Shown one piece after another: positions 43,456-52,360 of a stretch of 64,000 nucleotides of DNA. This DNA is from a bacterium HR19 (lineage in GTDB: Bacteria; Calescibacteriota; Calescibacteriia; Calescibacteriales; Calescibacteriaceae): the NCBI GenBank assembly GCA_002898315.1, contig BEHV01000007.1, positions 58,933 to 122,932 of the forward strand, read 5' to 3'. Every line of letters begins with the position of its first letter. Within the stretch, counting starts at the first letter, position 1. The position numbers were made by a program, and so were the translations under genes. The notes beneath the pieces were generated by a model that made no database searches, was not told the origin of the DNA, and was given only the letters and a program-made list of their open reading frames with translations.

Positions 43456-44445
43456 ATGTTTGAGGAGATAGTTGAAGGTTTTGTCAAGGGAGAAAAAAGA
43501 GCCCTTTCAAAAGCTATAAGTTTTGTTGAAAGATTCCCAGATAAAGCACATCTCCTTATATCTGAAATATCAAAAAAAACAGGAAGAAATCTTATTTCAG
43601 AAGATATATACATCCTTGGAATAACGGGTCCACCCGGGATAGGAAAAAGCACTCTTATATCACAGCTTGTCAAGAGAATAAAAGGCGGAGTTATTCTCTG
43701 TGATCCATCATCAGTCAAAGTTGAAGGTGGGGCAATATTAGGTGATAGAATAAGAATCCATATTGAATCTCCTTCATCAGAGGAAAATGGAGGGAAAAAC
43801 GGAGTGTTTATAAGAAGTATAGGGACAAGAGGAGAAAAAGGGGGTGTATCAGTGAATACGAACGATATAGTTAATCTATATATACTTTTTGGATTTAAAA
43901 ATATAATAATTGAAACAGCTGGAACAGGGCAAACCGAAACAGAAATCTCAAAAATTGCAGATACAGTTATTCTGGTATTATCTCCCGAGAGCGGAGATGA
44001 AATTCAGTTTATGAAGAGCGGTATATTAGAAATAGCAGACATAATAGTTCTCAACAAAGCCGATAGACCAATGGCTGATAGAATTTACAACGAAATACGA
44101 ATAGCCATAGATACCGCTCATATGGTCCTGAGTGGTATAGGGAAAGATGTCAAGTGGAAACCTCCTATTATAAAAACAGTAGCAAAAGACGGAGTTGGAA
44201 TAGATGAACTTATGCTTGCCATAGAACAGCATAAAGCTTTCCTTAAAAACTCAAACTATATCATTGAAAAAAGAAAGGAAAGAGTTGAACGTGATTTCGT
44301 AAATGGTCTTACCAAAAAAATGTTTGAAGTCCTTGAAAATCTGCAAATATATAGAAAAGTTAAAGATGAGGTCCTTGAAGGTAAAAAAGACCCATACTCT
44401 GCAATAGAAGAAGTTTATCAATTTATTTCTGAAAAGATGAGTTGA
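43456..44445 (+). CDS. meaB: Methylmalonyl-CoA mutase-associated GTPase (MeaB/ArgK)
   Basis: A G3E GTPase of 329 residues: Walker A GPPGIGKST, ETAGTGQTETEISKIAD with the switch region, and NKAD. It protects and reloads methylmalonyl-CoA mutase or isobutyryl-CoA mutase with adenosylcobalamin. No mutase gene is in the window. The stop overlaps the converging EamA gene by 23 bases. With the biotin carboxylase pair at 24 kb it hints at a propionyl-CoA to succinyl-CoA route. Confidence 0.9.
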   Translation: MFEEIVEGFVKGEKRALSKAISFVERFPDKAHLLISEISKKTGRNLISEDIYILGITGPPGIGKSTLISQLVKRIKGGVILCDPSSVKVEGGAILGDRIRIHIESPSSEENGGKNGVFIRSIGTRGEKGGVSVNTNDIVNLYILFGFKNIIIETAGTGQTETEISKIADTVILVLSPESGDEIQFMKSGILEIADIIVLNKADRPMADRIYNEIRIAIDTAHMVLSGIGKDVKWKPPIIKTVAKDGVGIDELMLAIEQHKAFLKNSNYIIEKRKERVERDFVNGLTKKMFEVLENLQIYRKVKDEVLEGKKDPYSAIEEVYQFISEKMS

Positions 44446-45289
44446 TAGACATACCTATAAGAAATACACCTATTGCGATTATTATTGAGAAAGATAATCT
44501 TGTGAAAAATCTTCTCTCTCCAAGTATTAGTCGTGCGAGTATCACCGAAAAAACGACGCTTGTCCTCTTCAAAGCAATCATGTATCCTGCCTCTATTTTT
44601 GATATAGCTAAAAAGTGTGTTATTACAGCCATAGCGGTTGTTATTCCTAAAAGAACTGTTATCTTTGAAATCTTTATTGACTCCTTTATTTTCTCTTTTC
44701 CGTATATTTTATATATCAGAATAAGCATAGTAAATGCTGAAAGATACATATATGTGCTTCCAAAAAATAGCGGGTCTATCTTCGTTGATATGTATCTCCC
44801 TATTACTGATGTGATAGAGTATATTGTTGCAGATGTTATCATCAGCAGGGCAGATTTTAAGTTTTTTTGGTTTTCAGAGCGAGTGAGTGCAAAACTCCCA
44901 ACTGATATAATAATGATTCCCGTTATTCCCAAAAGGGAGTATTTTTCTCCTATAAGAAGTGGAGAGAAAATCGGTATCAGTGCTGGGGTTATTGCCTGAA
45001 ACTGCAAAGTGTAAGACGCTTCGCCTATCTCCAGCGACTTCAGATAAAGATAAGCTGATAATACTTCAAGAAAAGAGCCGAAAAAGTAAAGAGATGTGAT
45101 CTGCAAATCTATTTTTTGAACCTCATTTTTCTTCATCATGAAAGGTATGAGGAGGGGAAGAGTAAATAACCATCTTACTATCAGTGCAGAAACTGAATCT
45201 TTTTTGTCTCTTTCCATAAAGAGTTTGCTTATTATGTCTGAAAGAGCTGTGAGGAAACCACAAAGTATTGCTACTCCAAGAAAAATCAT
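44423..45289 (-). CDS. EamA/DMT-superfamily transporter
   Basis: 288 residues with about ten hydrophobic helices and the internal duplication of the EamA family. The segments LYLKSLEIGEASYTLQFQAITP and ARLILGERRFFTR (with its first-half partner PLLIGEKYSLLG) are the family's repeated motifs. Such proteins export amino acids, nucleobases or metabolites; substrate unknown. Its end overlaps meaB. Confidence 0.85.
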   Translation of the reverse strand: MIFLGVAILCGFLTALSDIISKLFMERDKKDSVSALIVRWLFTLPLLIPFMMKKNEVQKIDLQITSLYFFGSFLEVLSAYLYLKSLEIGEASYTLQFQAITPALIPIFSPLLIGEKYSLLGITGIIIISVGSFALTRSENQKNLKSALLMITSATIYSITSVIGRYISTKIDPLFFGSTYMYLSAFTMLILIYKIYGKEKIKESIKISKITVLLGITTAMAVITHFLAISKIEAGYMIALKRTSVVFSVILARLILGERRFFTRLSFSIIIAIGVFLIGMSINSSFQK

Positions 45290-45384
45290 TAAAAAAGTAA
45301 AATAAAAATCAATATTGTAAATCTCAAATTTTCACCAATTTCATCTTTCAGATTTGCAGGAGTCAAAAATCCTTGGCTAATAAG

Positions 45385-45390
45385 TAAAAT
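45385..45390 (+). promoter_or_regulatory. -10-like hexamer TAAAAT of the amidase gene
   Basis: TAAAAT ends 5 bases before TTG 45396, supporting this otherwise weak start codon. Confidence 0.4.
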
Positions 45391-45395
45391 TTAAT

Positions 45396-46421
45396 TTGTG
45401 GAGTGCTCTGTTTTTTCTCTCATTAATAAGGATTGAAGACATATCTTATTTTAAATTAGGAGAATTCATAAGGTTATCTATTGAGATTTCTCAGAAATCT
45501 GATTTCAGCTTTTCAGCAGAAAAAAATGCTGTGAAGGTGATTTTTAAAGAACCTTTGGTCTTTGAGAAAAATAATTATGCCCGTAAAAAGAAAGTTATGC
45601 CTTTTAAAATCCTCGTAAAAGGAGCTGAAATGACTTTTATATTTGAAGAAAATTTTTCCGTTGCAAGATACTTCGTTTTACCATTCCCTTACAAAATAAT
45701 AATTGACGTAAGCTTCAAGATGTCAGATATAGAAGATATATTAACTGAGGGAGAGAAGAGAAGAAGACCTAAGATTATTTTAGATGCGGGGCATGGTGGT
45801 AAAGACCCTGGAACGACGCACTTTAATATCAGAGAAAAAGATATTGCTCTTTCTTTTGTTAGAGAACTTGCTGATATAATTCGCAAAGACAGGAAATTTG
45901 AGCTTATTTTGACCAGAGATAAAGATGAGTTTTTGAAGCTTGAAGAGAGGAGCGGTATAGCTAATGCGGTTGAGTGCGATGTATTCATATCTTTACATGT
46001 GAATTACACAAAAAGCTCTGCGGTTAAAGGTTTTGAGATATTCTACTTTTCAAAGAAATTTTCAAAATACGCCTTGCGTGTTGCAGAAAAAGAAAATGGA
46101 GTGAAGTTGAAAGAAGGTGACATAGTTTTGTTTGATCTTTTTTCTTCTTATAAAGAAGAGAGTTCCAAAAAGCTTGCGGAATTTTTGAAAGAAAACTTAA
46201 AAGATATAGGAAGAGTAAACAGAGTTGAAGGGGCACCTTTTTATGTTCTTGCAGGAACCTTCTGTCCTTCTGTCCTCATAGAACTTGGATTTATAAACAA
46301 TCACGAAGACAGGAGAAAACTTATCAGCAAAAGCTTTCGTAAAGCCATAGCGGAGAAAATATACGAAGGAGTGAAAAATTTTATCACTTATCAGCTGTCT
46401 TATCAGAACTCTTATCTTTGA
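45396..46421 (+). CDS. N-acetylmuramoyl-L-alanine amidase (Amidase_3, AmiC-like) with AMIN domain
   Basis: 341 residues. Zinc ligands are His in DAGHGGKDPGT, Glu in IREKDIALSFV and His in FISLHVNY, and the catalytic Glu is in LIELGFINNHED. An N-terminal AMIN-like beta domain (about residues 20-110) should target it to septal peptidoglycan. It splits the bond between muramic acid and the stem peptide in cell separation. The start is TTG 45396, with TAAAAT just upstream; the short N-terminal hydrophobic run is weak for a signal peptide. Its end overlaps the next gene by 38 bases. Confidence 0.88.
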   Translation: MWSALFFLSLIRIEDISYFKLGEFIRLSIEISQKSDFSFSAEKNAVKVIFKEPLVFEKNNYARKKKVMPFKILVKGAEMTFIFEENFSVARYFVLPFPYKIIIDVSFKMSDIEDILTEGEKRRRPKIILDAGHGGKDPGTTHFNIREKDIALSFVRELADIIRKDRKFELILTRDKDEFLKLEERSGIANAVECDVFISLHVNYTKSSAVKGFEIFYFSKKFSKYALRVAEKENGVKLKEGDIVLFDLFSSYKEESSKKLAEFLKENLKDIGRVNRVEGAPFYVLAGTFCPSVLIELGFINNHEDRRKLISKSFRKAIAEKIYEGVKNFITYQLSYQNSYL

Positions 46422-46713
46422 AAGTTATCTCTATTTTCAGTTCTACTGCGGTATCAAGAATTACTCTTTTCATAAGACCTACAAGGTCCACAGACCTTAA
46501 AAACGCTCTTAGCTCTTCTCTGAGAACAGAACTTATTGTCTGCCCGATTGTTTTTGATATGTTTGTGCCTTTCTCTGTAAGTGTTGTAAGGATGTTCCAA
46601 AGGGCGGGAAGACGAAGGAGAAGGTTTTTAAGTTCATCGTAAATCTCCCTTTCCCCGCTTTTTTTACTCTCTTCTTCCTTTCTCTGTTCTCTCTGTCTCC
46701 TTATCCTCATCAT
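46384..46713 (-). CDS. Small charged protein of unknown function
   Basis: 109 residues. An N-terminal Arg/Glu/Lys-rich helix (about 1-30) is followed by a Leu-rich helical middle, KNLLLRLPALWNILTTLTEK, and an acidic-basic C terminus. No known motif; it may be a small structural or DNA-binding helical protein. TAAAAT ends 6 bases before the ATG, which supports expression. Its 3' end lies inside the amidase gene on the other strand. Confidence 0.5.
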   Translation of the reverse strand: MMRIRRQREQRKEEESKKSGEREIYDELKNLLLRLPALWNILTTLTEKGTNISKTIGQTISSVLREELRAFLRSVDLVGLMKRVILDTAVELKIEITFKDKSSDKTADK

Positions 46714-46719
46714 AACAAA

Positions 46720-46725
46720 ATTTTA
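46720..46725 (-). promoter_or_regulatory. -10-like hexamer TAAAAT of the small charged-protein gene
   Basis: TAAAAT on the minus strand ends 6 bases before the ATG at 46713, supporting expression of this otherwise uncertain gene. Confidence 0.45.
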
Positions 46726-46769
46726 TGAATTCTTTGAGATTAAATCGCAAAAGAGAGCGAGATTTAAGT

Positions 46770-47885
46770 TCAAGCTCCATTATTTTTTCTCGCCCATAAA
46801 TTCATAACTTCGCAAACTTTCAGAATATCTTTTTCTGAATGAAAAAAAGATATGGGTAAGCTTATGGTTGTATTATGAATTTCCTCGCTTATAGGAAATT
46901 CTCCGTTTATTATTCCTTTTAGGGCTTTTTGCTTGTGTGGGGGGATAGGATAGTGTATAGCGGTTCCTATTCCGTTTTCAAGCAGAAACTTTCTTATTTC
47001 ATCTCTTTTTTTGTGCCTCACATTAAAGATGTGATAAACATCATAATAATCCGGATGGACCACTGGCTTTATGAATTCGTCTGAAAGGTTTTCAAGATAT
47101 ATTTTGGCAAGTTTTCTTTTGTATGAGTTAAGCTCGTCAATATATTTCAGTTTTACTCTTAAAAACGCTGCCTGAATTTCGTCAAGCCGTGAGTTAAATC
47201 CTATATAATCGTTGTAATACCTTTCTTTCCAGCCATAGTTTCTTAAAGCTTTTATTTTTTCTGCCAGATTTTCATCGTTTGTGACTATTGCTCCTCCATC
47301 TCCTAATGCTCCTAAATTTTTCGTCGGATAAAAGCTAAAACACCCTAATATTCCGAATGTTCCTGCTTTCTTACCTTTGTAGCTAGCCCCATGAGCTTGA
47401 GCAGCATCTTCAATAACATAAAGATTATACTTTCTCGCAATTGCAAGTATTCTATCCATATCACAGCACTTCCCGTAAAGATGAACAGCTACTATTGCCT
47501 TTGTTTTCTTCGTTATGTTTTCTTCTATCTTTTCCGGGTCAATATTGTAAGTTTTTATATCTGGTTCTACAAGACGTGGTTTATACCCACATCTTATCAC
47601 TGCTAAAATAGTAGCTATGAAAGTATTAGATGGCACAATTATTTCTGAATCTTTCGGAAGGTCTAAACTTTCTATCGCAAGAATTAAGGCATCTGTTCCA
47701 GATGCAACTCCTATGCAGTATTTCACTCCAAGGTACCTTGCGAACTCTTCCTCAAATCTCTCCACATTTTCCCCAAGAATATACCTGCCACTTTTAAGGA
47801 CTTCTTCAAACACTCTCTTGTACTCTTCGAAGAATCTCTGATTTGCTTTTCCGGAATTCTCATACTCTATTTTTATTTCTGACAT
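46770..47885 (-). CDS. DegT/DnrJ/EryC1/StrS-family sugar aminotransferase
   Basis: A PLP enzyme of 371 residues. [14 protein letters not shown] near residue 62, [17 protein letters not shown] with the PLP Asp, and [16 protein letters not shown] with the Schiff-base Lys identify the family. It transfers an amino group to a nucleotide keto-sugar, giving amino sugars for LPS or surface glycans. Specificity is open. It shares a 29-base divergent promoter region with the next gene on the plus strand. Confidence 0.9.
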   Translation of the reverse strand: MSEIKIEYENSGKANQRFFEEYKRVFEEVLKSGRYILGENVERFEEEFARYLGVKYCIGVASGTDALILAIESLDLPKDSEIIVPSNTFIATILAVIRCGYKPRLVEPDIKTYNIDPEKIEENITKKTKAIVAVHLYGKCCDMDRILAIARKYNLYVIEDAAQAHGASYKGKKAGTFGILGCFSFYPTKNLGALGDGGAIVTNDENLAEKIKALRNYGWKERYYNDYIGFNSRLDEIQAAFLRVKLKYIDELNSYKRKLAKIYLENLSDEFIKPVVHPDYYDVYHIFNVRHKKRDEIRKFLLENGIGTAIHYPIPPHKQKALKGIINGEFPISEEIHNTTISLPISFFHSEKDILKVCEVMNLWARKNNGA

Positions 47886-47914
47886 ATAGTGAGATTTAAG
47901 TTATCTTTTTCAAA
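47886..47914. promoter_or_regulatory. 29-base divergent promoter region
   Basis: Two start codons face away from each other with 29 bases between. The minus-strand -10-like TTAAAT is at 47894-47899 and the plus-strand TTATCT at 47901-47906; each ends exactly 8 bases before its start codon. Any -35 element would lie within or near the other gene's coding sequence. Confidence 0.45.
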
Positions 47915-48544
47915 ATGAGTGATGTACCTGATAATTTTGGTGAGAAGAAGAGTAAAATTTCTATTATGGTTGAGATATTGGCGGGGGCTAATATTGTATT
48001 CCTTATTCTCATTATTGCATTTGCTATAAAGCTGCGTCTTGACTTTGAAGAACTTAAAAAGAATCAGGGAAAGCAAGAAAGAAAAGACGATGTGGGAAGA
48101 AAATTTGCTGAACTTGAGGGACGTCTTATAACTCTTGAAGATAAAATTTTATCTTTGGAGTACGATACGAAAGAATTGAGAGAAAAGATAGCAGAATTGA
48201 AAACAGTTATAGTAGATATAAAAGAAAGTGTAAGCTCATTTATGAAATCTAAATCAGGAAAAGAAGTTAATCCTGATACGGGAAGAGATTTTGCATCTCA
48301 TTTGAAGGTTGATAAGGATACCGGTTCCGAAAATTCCAGAGTCCTACCTGAACATTCTTCTTTTCATGCTTATCAGAGTAGGAATGAAAATATGAAAAAT
48401 TATCAAGTTGTTTCAGATGTTGATGAGTTGGTTCTCAAATATGCATCAGAAGGAAAAACAGAAGAGGAAATTGCAAATATCTTGGGTTTATCTTACGAGG
48501 AGATAAAGATTATTTTACGAATGAGTGCTGGTAGAAAAAAATAA
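47915..48544 (+). CDS. Membrane-anchored coiled-coil protein with C-terminal HTH-like tail
   Basis: 209 residues. One transmembrane helix (about residues 22-44, ILAGANIVFLILIIAFAI), then a long coiled coil (about 47-105) and a low-complexity linker. The last 35 residues, KYASEGKTEEEIANILGL followed by SYEEIKIILRMS, have the look of a short helix-turn-helix as in DUF2802-like proteins. No enzymatic motif. The next gene, encoding a large exported TPR-like protein, follows 28 bases later and may be cotranscribed. Confidence 0.65.
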   Translation: MSDVPDNFGEKKSKISIMVEILAGANIVFLILIIAFAIKLRLDFEELKKNQGKQERKDDVGRKFAELEGRLITLEDKILSLEYDTKELREKIAELKTVIVDIKESVSSFMKSKSGKEVNPDTGRDFASHLKVDKDTGSENSRVLPEHSSFHAYQSRNENMKNYQVVSDVDELVLKYASEGKTEEEIANILGLSYEEIKIILRMSAGRKK

Positions 48545-48572
48545 ATGTGAAAATTAAATTTAAATAGAGGTA

Positions 48573-50708
48573 GTGGTGGGAAAAGAAATCAAAAAGAGTT
48601 TCCAGAAAATTTTTTCTCTCTTGACTTTTCTCTTCATTTTCCATCACTCTGGTCTTTCCGATATAAAGATAACTCATATAGGAATAAACACGAAACCCAC
48701 TTTTTCATATGTTTCAATCCATCTTGATTCCCCCGATTTCTCTTTCTCTTACAACAAAAAAGAAAACCTGATAGTTGTCGTGATTGATGCCAAAGCGAGA
48801 ACAGAAAGTAAAGTCGTTGAACCCAAAGATAAATTTATAAAGAAGTTAGCGTTAGTGCGTGGAGAGGTGGAAGGTGGTAAAGAAAAAGCTATTGTTCAGA
48901 TAATCTTGCGTGACCCGAATCTTGAGTGGAATGTAATAAGGTCAAGAAACGAAATAATAGTTTTTGTCGGAAGAAGCATTCCTTTTTATGAAAAAGATTT
49001 TGAAAAGTATGTTTTTGAGACAGTCCGCTCAAGGAATTACTCAGCTCTTGATAACCTCTTCTTTATGGCTGGTGTAGGAGATGACAAAACAAAAGCTCTG
49101 GCTTATTTCGGCATCGCTGAACTACTTTTTAAGATGGGTGTTGAGTCAAATTCAAGCTTCCTGCTTTATAGAGCATCTTTATTTTATGGAACATCTGCGG
49201 ATTTTTTCTATAAATTGGGTGATTGGCAGAATTATGCTATTTCGGTTTTCAAATCTTCAACAGCTTTGAGATGGGGTGGATTTTTTATTGAATCAGCGGG
49301 ATTAGCCCAGAGGGCGTTAGATAAGATTCAAAAGGTAAAATCAAAGATAACATCAAAAATCTACCTTGAAATTTACTCATCTCTTTTGTGTTCTGCTTCT
49401 CTTGGATTGGTTGGTATGAATAAAGCTGGCTCCGCTCTGCTGTTTGTTCAGAACATAACTTCGGATTTTTCTTCTTTCAGAGATGATGTAAAAGATTGTA
49501 TCTGGGCTTCTGCTGGAGCTGTTGAATATGAAAAGGGAAACTTTTACGATTCTGCTGAAAAATTCACTTATGTTTCAGAAAAGTTTCTGTTAAAAGACCC
49601 TGTTGTTTTGCCAAGATATGCTGATTCACTTCTAAAAATAAATAATTTTGAACTTGCGAGAAAATACTTTATAATCATGACCCAACACCCGTTATATGAA
49701 GTGAGGGCAAAAGGTTACTTAGGTGCTTTCAAAGTGTTTTTAGGAGAAGGGAAAGGAGACATGGCGATAAGATATATATATAAAGCTATTGATGAATTCT
49801 CTGGGAGTTTCTGGGAGGTAAGGGCAAGATTGCTCGCCGTCCAGAACAGAGATAAGCTGAAAAACTTTTACAGCGCCCTTGCAAAAAAATCTATCTCAAA
49901 AGATGACCCTATATATTTCCCAGAAGAAAATCTCAGGTTTATTATTTCATCTTTTTTGTTTCCTGAAAGTCAGATCGCTGTTTATGAATACATAAAACTT
50001 TTGAACGAAAAGTTAAAAGCTGATAAATTTGAAGATATTGAAAATTCTCTTGATTCCCTTTTTTCCTCTCTCTCTGTTCTCGGAGGGACAAAGGTTCCAG
50101 CAGATATAAAAGAAAACATAAGGGAAAAAAACTATGAGCTTCTGAATCTCCTCGTAAAAAAACAATTATATACCTATGCTTATTCGCTTTACAGCTCTTT
50201 CTCGGAATTTTTGCCCCCAGATTACCTGAAAGATTACTCTTCTATTATATCTGAATTTAGAAAATATGGATTTTTAGAATCAGAAGACGATTATGAAAAG
50301 ATAGTAAAAGAATTTTATGATAGTCAAGATAAACAATCTTTTGTTATGACTCATATCAAAGATTTCCCGAAAATATCAATAAATTACATAGAGTATCTCG
50401 TCCAGCAGGGGGAATGTCAGCGTGCTTATAATTTCCTTCTGGAAAATGAGAGCATAGTGAAGAATTTTCCTGAGTACTCAGATATGATTTTCATTCTTGC
50501 CTACTGCCTTTTTACGCATAGAGATGAACTACTTCTCGCTGATTTGTGCCAAAAATATAAGACACGAGATATAGAAGATTTCTGCAAATATGAAGAGTTT
50601 TTAGGTAAGGTGACAGGCGTGATGGAGATAATAGAATTTTTGGAGAGCGTATCAGATAGAGTAAAAAATATAAGAGAACAGTTTTTTAAACTCTATGGCG
50701 AGAGATGA
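48573..50708 (+). CDS. Large exported protein with AMIN-like domain and helical repeats
   Basis: 711 residues. A signal peptide (about residues 8-30, LLTFLFIFHHSGLSDI) is followed by a beta-rich domain, residues about 31-135, resembling an AMIN or similar envelope domain. The rest is helical with repeated FY/A-rich pairs that look like TPR units (for example YADSLLKINNFELARKYFII and EYEKGNFYDSAEKF). No catalytic motif. Could be a peptidoglycan- or surface-associated scaffold working with the preceding membrane coiled-coil protein. The start GTG has a short TTAAAT just upstream. Confidence 0.6.
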   Translation: MVGKEIKKSFQKIFSLLTFLFIFHHSGLSDIKITHIGINTKPTFSYVSIHLDSPDFSFSYNKKENLIVVVIDAKARTESKVVEPKDKFIKKLALVRGEVEGGKEKAIVQIILRDPNLEWNVIRSRNEIIVFVGRSIPFYEKDFEKYVFETVRSRNYSALDNLFFMAGVGDDKTKALAYFGIAELLFKMGVESNSSFLLYRASLFYGTSADFFYKLGDWQNYAISVFKSSTALRWGGFFIESAGLAQRALDKIQKVKSKITSKIYLEIYSSLLCSASLGLVGMNKAGSALLFVQNITSDFSSFRDDVKDCIWASAGAVEYEKGNFYDSAEKFTYVSEKFLLKDPVVLPRYADSLLKINNFELARKYFIIMTQHPLYEVRAKGYLGAFKVFLGEGKGDMAIRYIYKAIDEFSGSFWEVRARLLAVQNRDKLKNFYSALAKKSISKDDPIYFPEENLRFIISSFLFPESQIAVYEYIKLLNEKLKADKFEDIENSLDSLFSSLSVLGGTKVPADIKENIREKNYELLNLLVKKQLYTYAYSLYSSFSEFLPPDYLKDYSSIISEFRKYGFLESEDDYEKIVKEFYDSQDKQSFVMTHIKDFPKISINYIEYLVQQGECQRAYNFLLENESIVKNFPEYSDMIFILAYCLFTHRDELLLADLCQKYKTRDIEDFCKYEEFLGKVTGVMEIIEFLESVSDRVKNIREQFFKLYGER

Positions 50709-50732
50709 GATTGGTACTATAACTCTCTGAAA

Positions 50733-51581
50733 TCAGTTTATTACTTTTTCTTTTATTTTTCTTGCTATCGCTTCCATAGCATTTGCGAACGAATCGCTTA
50801 TATATATATCAGAGGGGAAGCATTGTGAATTCGGATTTATCTCTATCAGAGTTCCTTTGTTCATTTTTACTATCTGAGGTATGTATGCTGCTGGATATAC
50901 TACTCCTGATGTCCCAGCAATTATACAGCAATCTGACCTTCTTGCTTTTTCAATTGCTATATCCAAATCTTGTACAGGTTCGGTGAAGAAAACTATGTCA
51001 GGTCTCATTATGCCTCCGCAGTAGTCGCAAACGGGCAAGCTCCCGCCAAATTTTTCTTTTATTTCTTCCAGAGTTATCTCTCCTTTTTCTATAATTGATG
51101 AGAGGTCAATACTCTTTATTTTTTCAGCAAATTCAAGCGCCATCTCAATCGCTTTCTTTTTCTCTATTGTTTTTCTCTCCCTGCATATTATGCATCTTAG
51201 CCTTGTTATACTTCCGTGAACTTCAATCACTTCTTTGTTTCCAGCTTCCTGATGAAGGTAATCTATGTTTTGGGTTATCACACATTTTAATATCCCAAGC
51301 TTCTCAAGTTCTGCAAGAGCTATATGACCTTTGTTTGGTTTTGCTCTTTCTATGACTTCAACCACTGCTTTTATGAACTCAGATAACCTGCTCGGCTGAT
51401 AAAATAGAAGTCCGAGAAGCCCGCTTGGTACTCCAAATGTTTCAGCTGGAAACCTTTCCCACAGTCCTCCTTTATCTCTGAAAGTTGGTATTCCTGATTC
51501 TGCTGATACCCCGGCTCCTGTAAAAGCTATAACATACTCTGACCTTGATATTATTTCAACAGCTCTTTCAATATCATCCAT
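50733..51581 (-). CDS. cobB: NAD-dependent protein deacetylase of the Sir2 family
   Basis: 282 residues. Motifs FTGAGVSAESGIPTFRD, TQNIDYLH and the catalytic His in EVHGS (His122) are intact. Zinc cysteines are in CIIC (130, 133) and CDYC (185, 188), with a 51-residue insert between the pairs, longer than usual. Removes acyl groups from lysine using NAD. The insert is rich in Glu, Lys and Ile and is likely helical. Confidence 0.92.
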   Translation of the reverse strand: MDDIERAVEIISRSEYVIAFTGAGVSAESGIPTFRDKGGLWERFPAETFGVPSGLLGLLFYQPSRLSEFIKAVVEVIERAKPNKGHIALAELEKLGILKCVITQNIDYLHQEAGNKEVIEVHGSITRLRCIICRERKTIEKKKAIEMALEFAEKIKSIDLSSIIEKGEITLEEIKEKFGGSLPVCDYCGGIMRPDIVFFTEPVQDLDIAIEKARRSDCCIIAGTSGVVYPAAYIPQIVKMNKGTLIEINPNSQCFPSDIYISDSFANAMEAIARKIKEKVIN

Positions 51582-51664
51582 AATTTTAAATAATTTTATC
51601 TATTGCTATTACTTATTTTCTTTTTATTATCAAATTTTTGGTATTTCAGATATAAATTATAGAT

Positions 51665-52360
51665 GTGAGCTGGACTGAAAGATTTTTTACTATTTGGAAA
51701 ACCAAGAATATGTATAGGTTCCCTGACTATATCTTCAAAAAAATACTCTCTGAAACTCGTGGAAAAATCCTTGATATAGGAACGGGAAATGGTCTGAAAC
51801 TCAAAAAAATTCTTGAGAAAATTCTTGAGAATAATAAAAACCAGATTGAAAGAGTTGTAGCTTTGGAAATAAATAAAAATCTTTTCCAAGTTGCAAAAGA
51901 ATTATTGAATTACGATTTTATAGACGTGGTAAATTGTTCTTTTGAAGATTTTCAACGAGATGAAAAGTACGATACCATATTTGCTTTTGAGGTTATTGAA
52001 CATGTTCAGAACCCATATTTTTTCATTGAAAAATGCAGAGAGCTTTTGAACAATCACGGGTGTCTTATTATCACAACTCCAAATAAAAAAATATATCGTC
52101 TTCAGGAAAAATTTTACTCTTTTGTATCCAGAGAGAAAAATAAAACTCATATTCCAGAAGTAGATGAGTTAGGCCAATCTCATGTTAAAGAGTTTGATTA
52201 TAAAGAGCTTTCACTTGTCTTAAAACAATTTTTCAATCAAGTAAATCTATATGCAATATATCCGTTCCATTCCATAAGGAGCAAACTTTACGAGAAGATA
52301 AATGAAATTACGAATTTCCTCCCATTTTCAATCAGAATTCTAGCTATATGCAGAAAATAA
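51665..52360 (+). CDS. Class I SAM-dependent methyltransferase
   Basis: 231 residues. The SAM motif is ILDIGTGNGLKLKKI, followed by RVVALEINKNLFQVAK and YDTIFAFEVIEHVQNP with the EVIEH block of the UbiG-type or methyltransf_11 group. Substrate unknown. The stop overlaps the start of the sugar dehydrogenase gene by 13 bases, suggesting coupling. The gene starts at GTG. Confidence 0.8.
   Translation: MSWTERFFTIWKTKNMYRFPDYIFKKILSETRGKILDIGTGNGLKLKKILEKILENNKNQIERVVALEINKNLFQVAKELLNYDFIDVVNCSFEDFQRDEKYDTIFAFEVIEHVQNPYFFIEKCRELLNNHGCLIITTPNKKIYRLQEKFYSFVSREKNKTHIPEVDELGQSHVKEFDYKELSLVLKQFFNQVNLYAIYPFHSIRSKLYEKINEITNFLPFSIRILAICRK

Noticed and set aside
46384..46713. Shadow of the amidase gene
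   Set aside because: Only the last 38 bases overlap and a clean TAAAAT precedes its ATG, so I kept it as a gene with reduced confidence.
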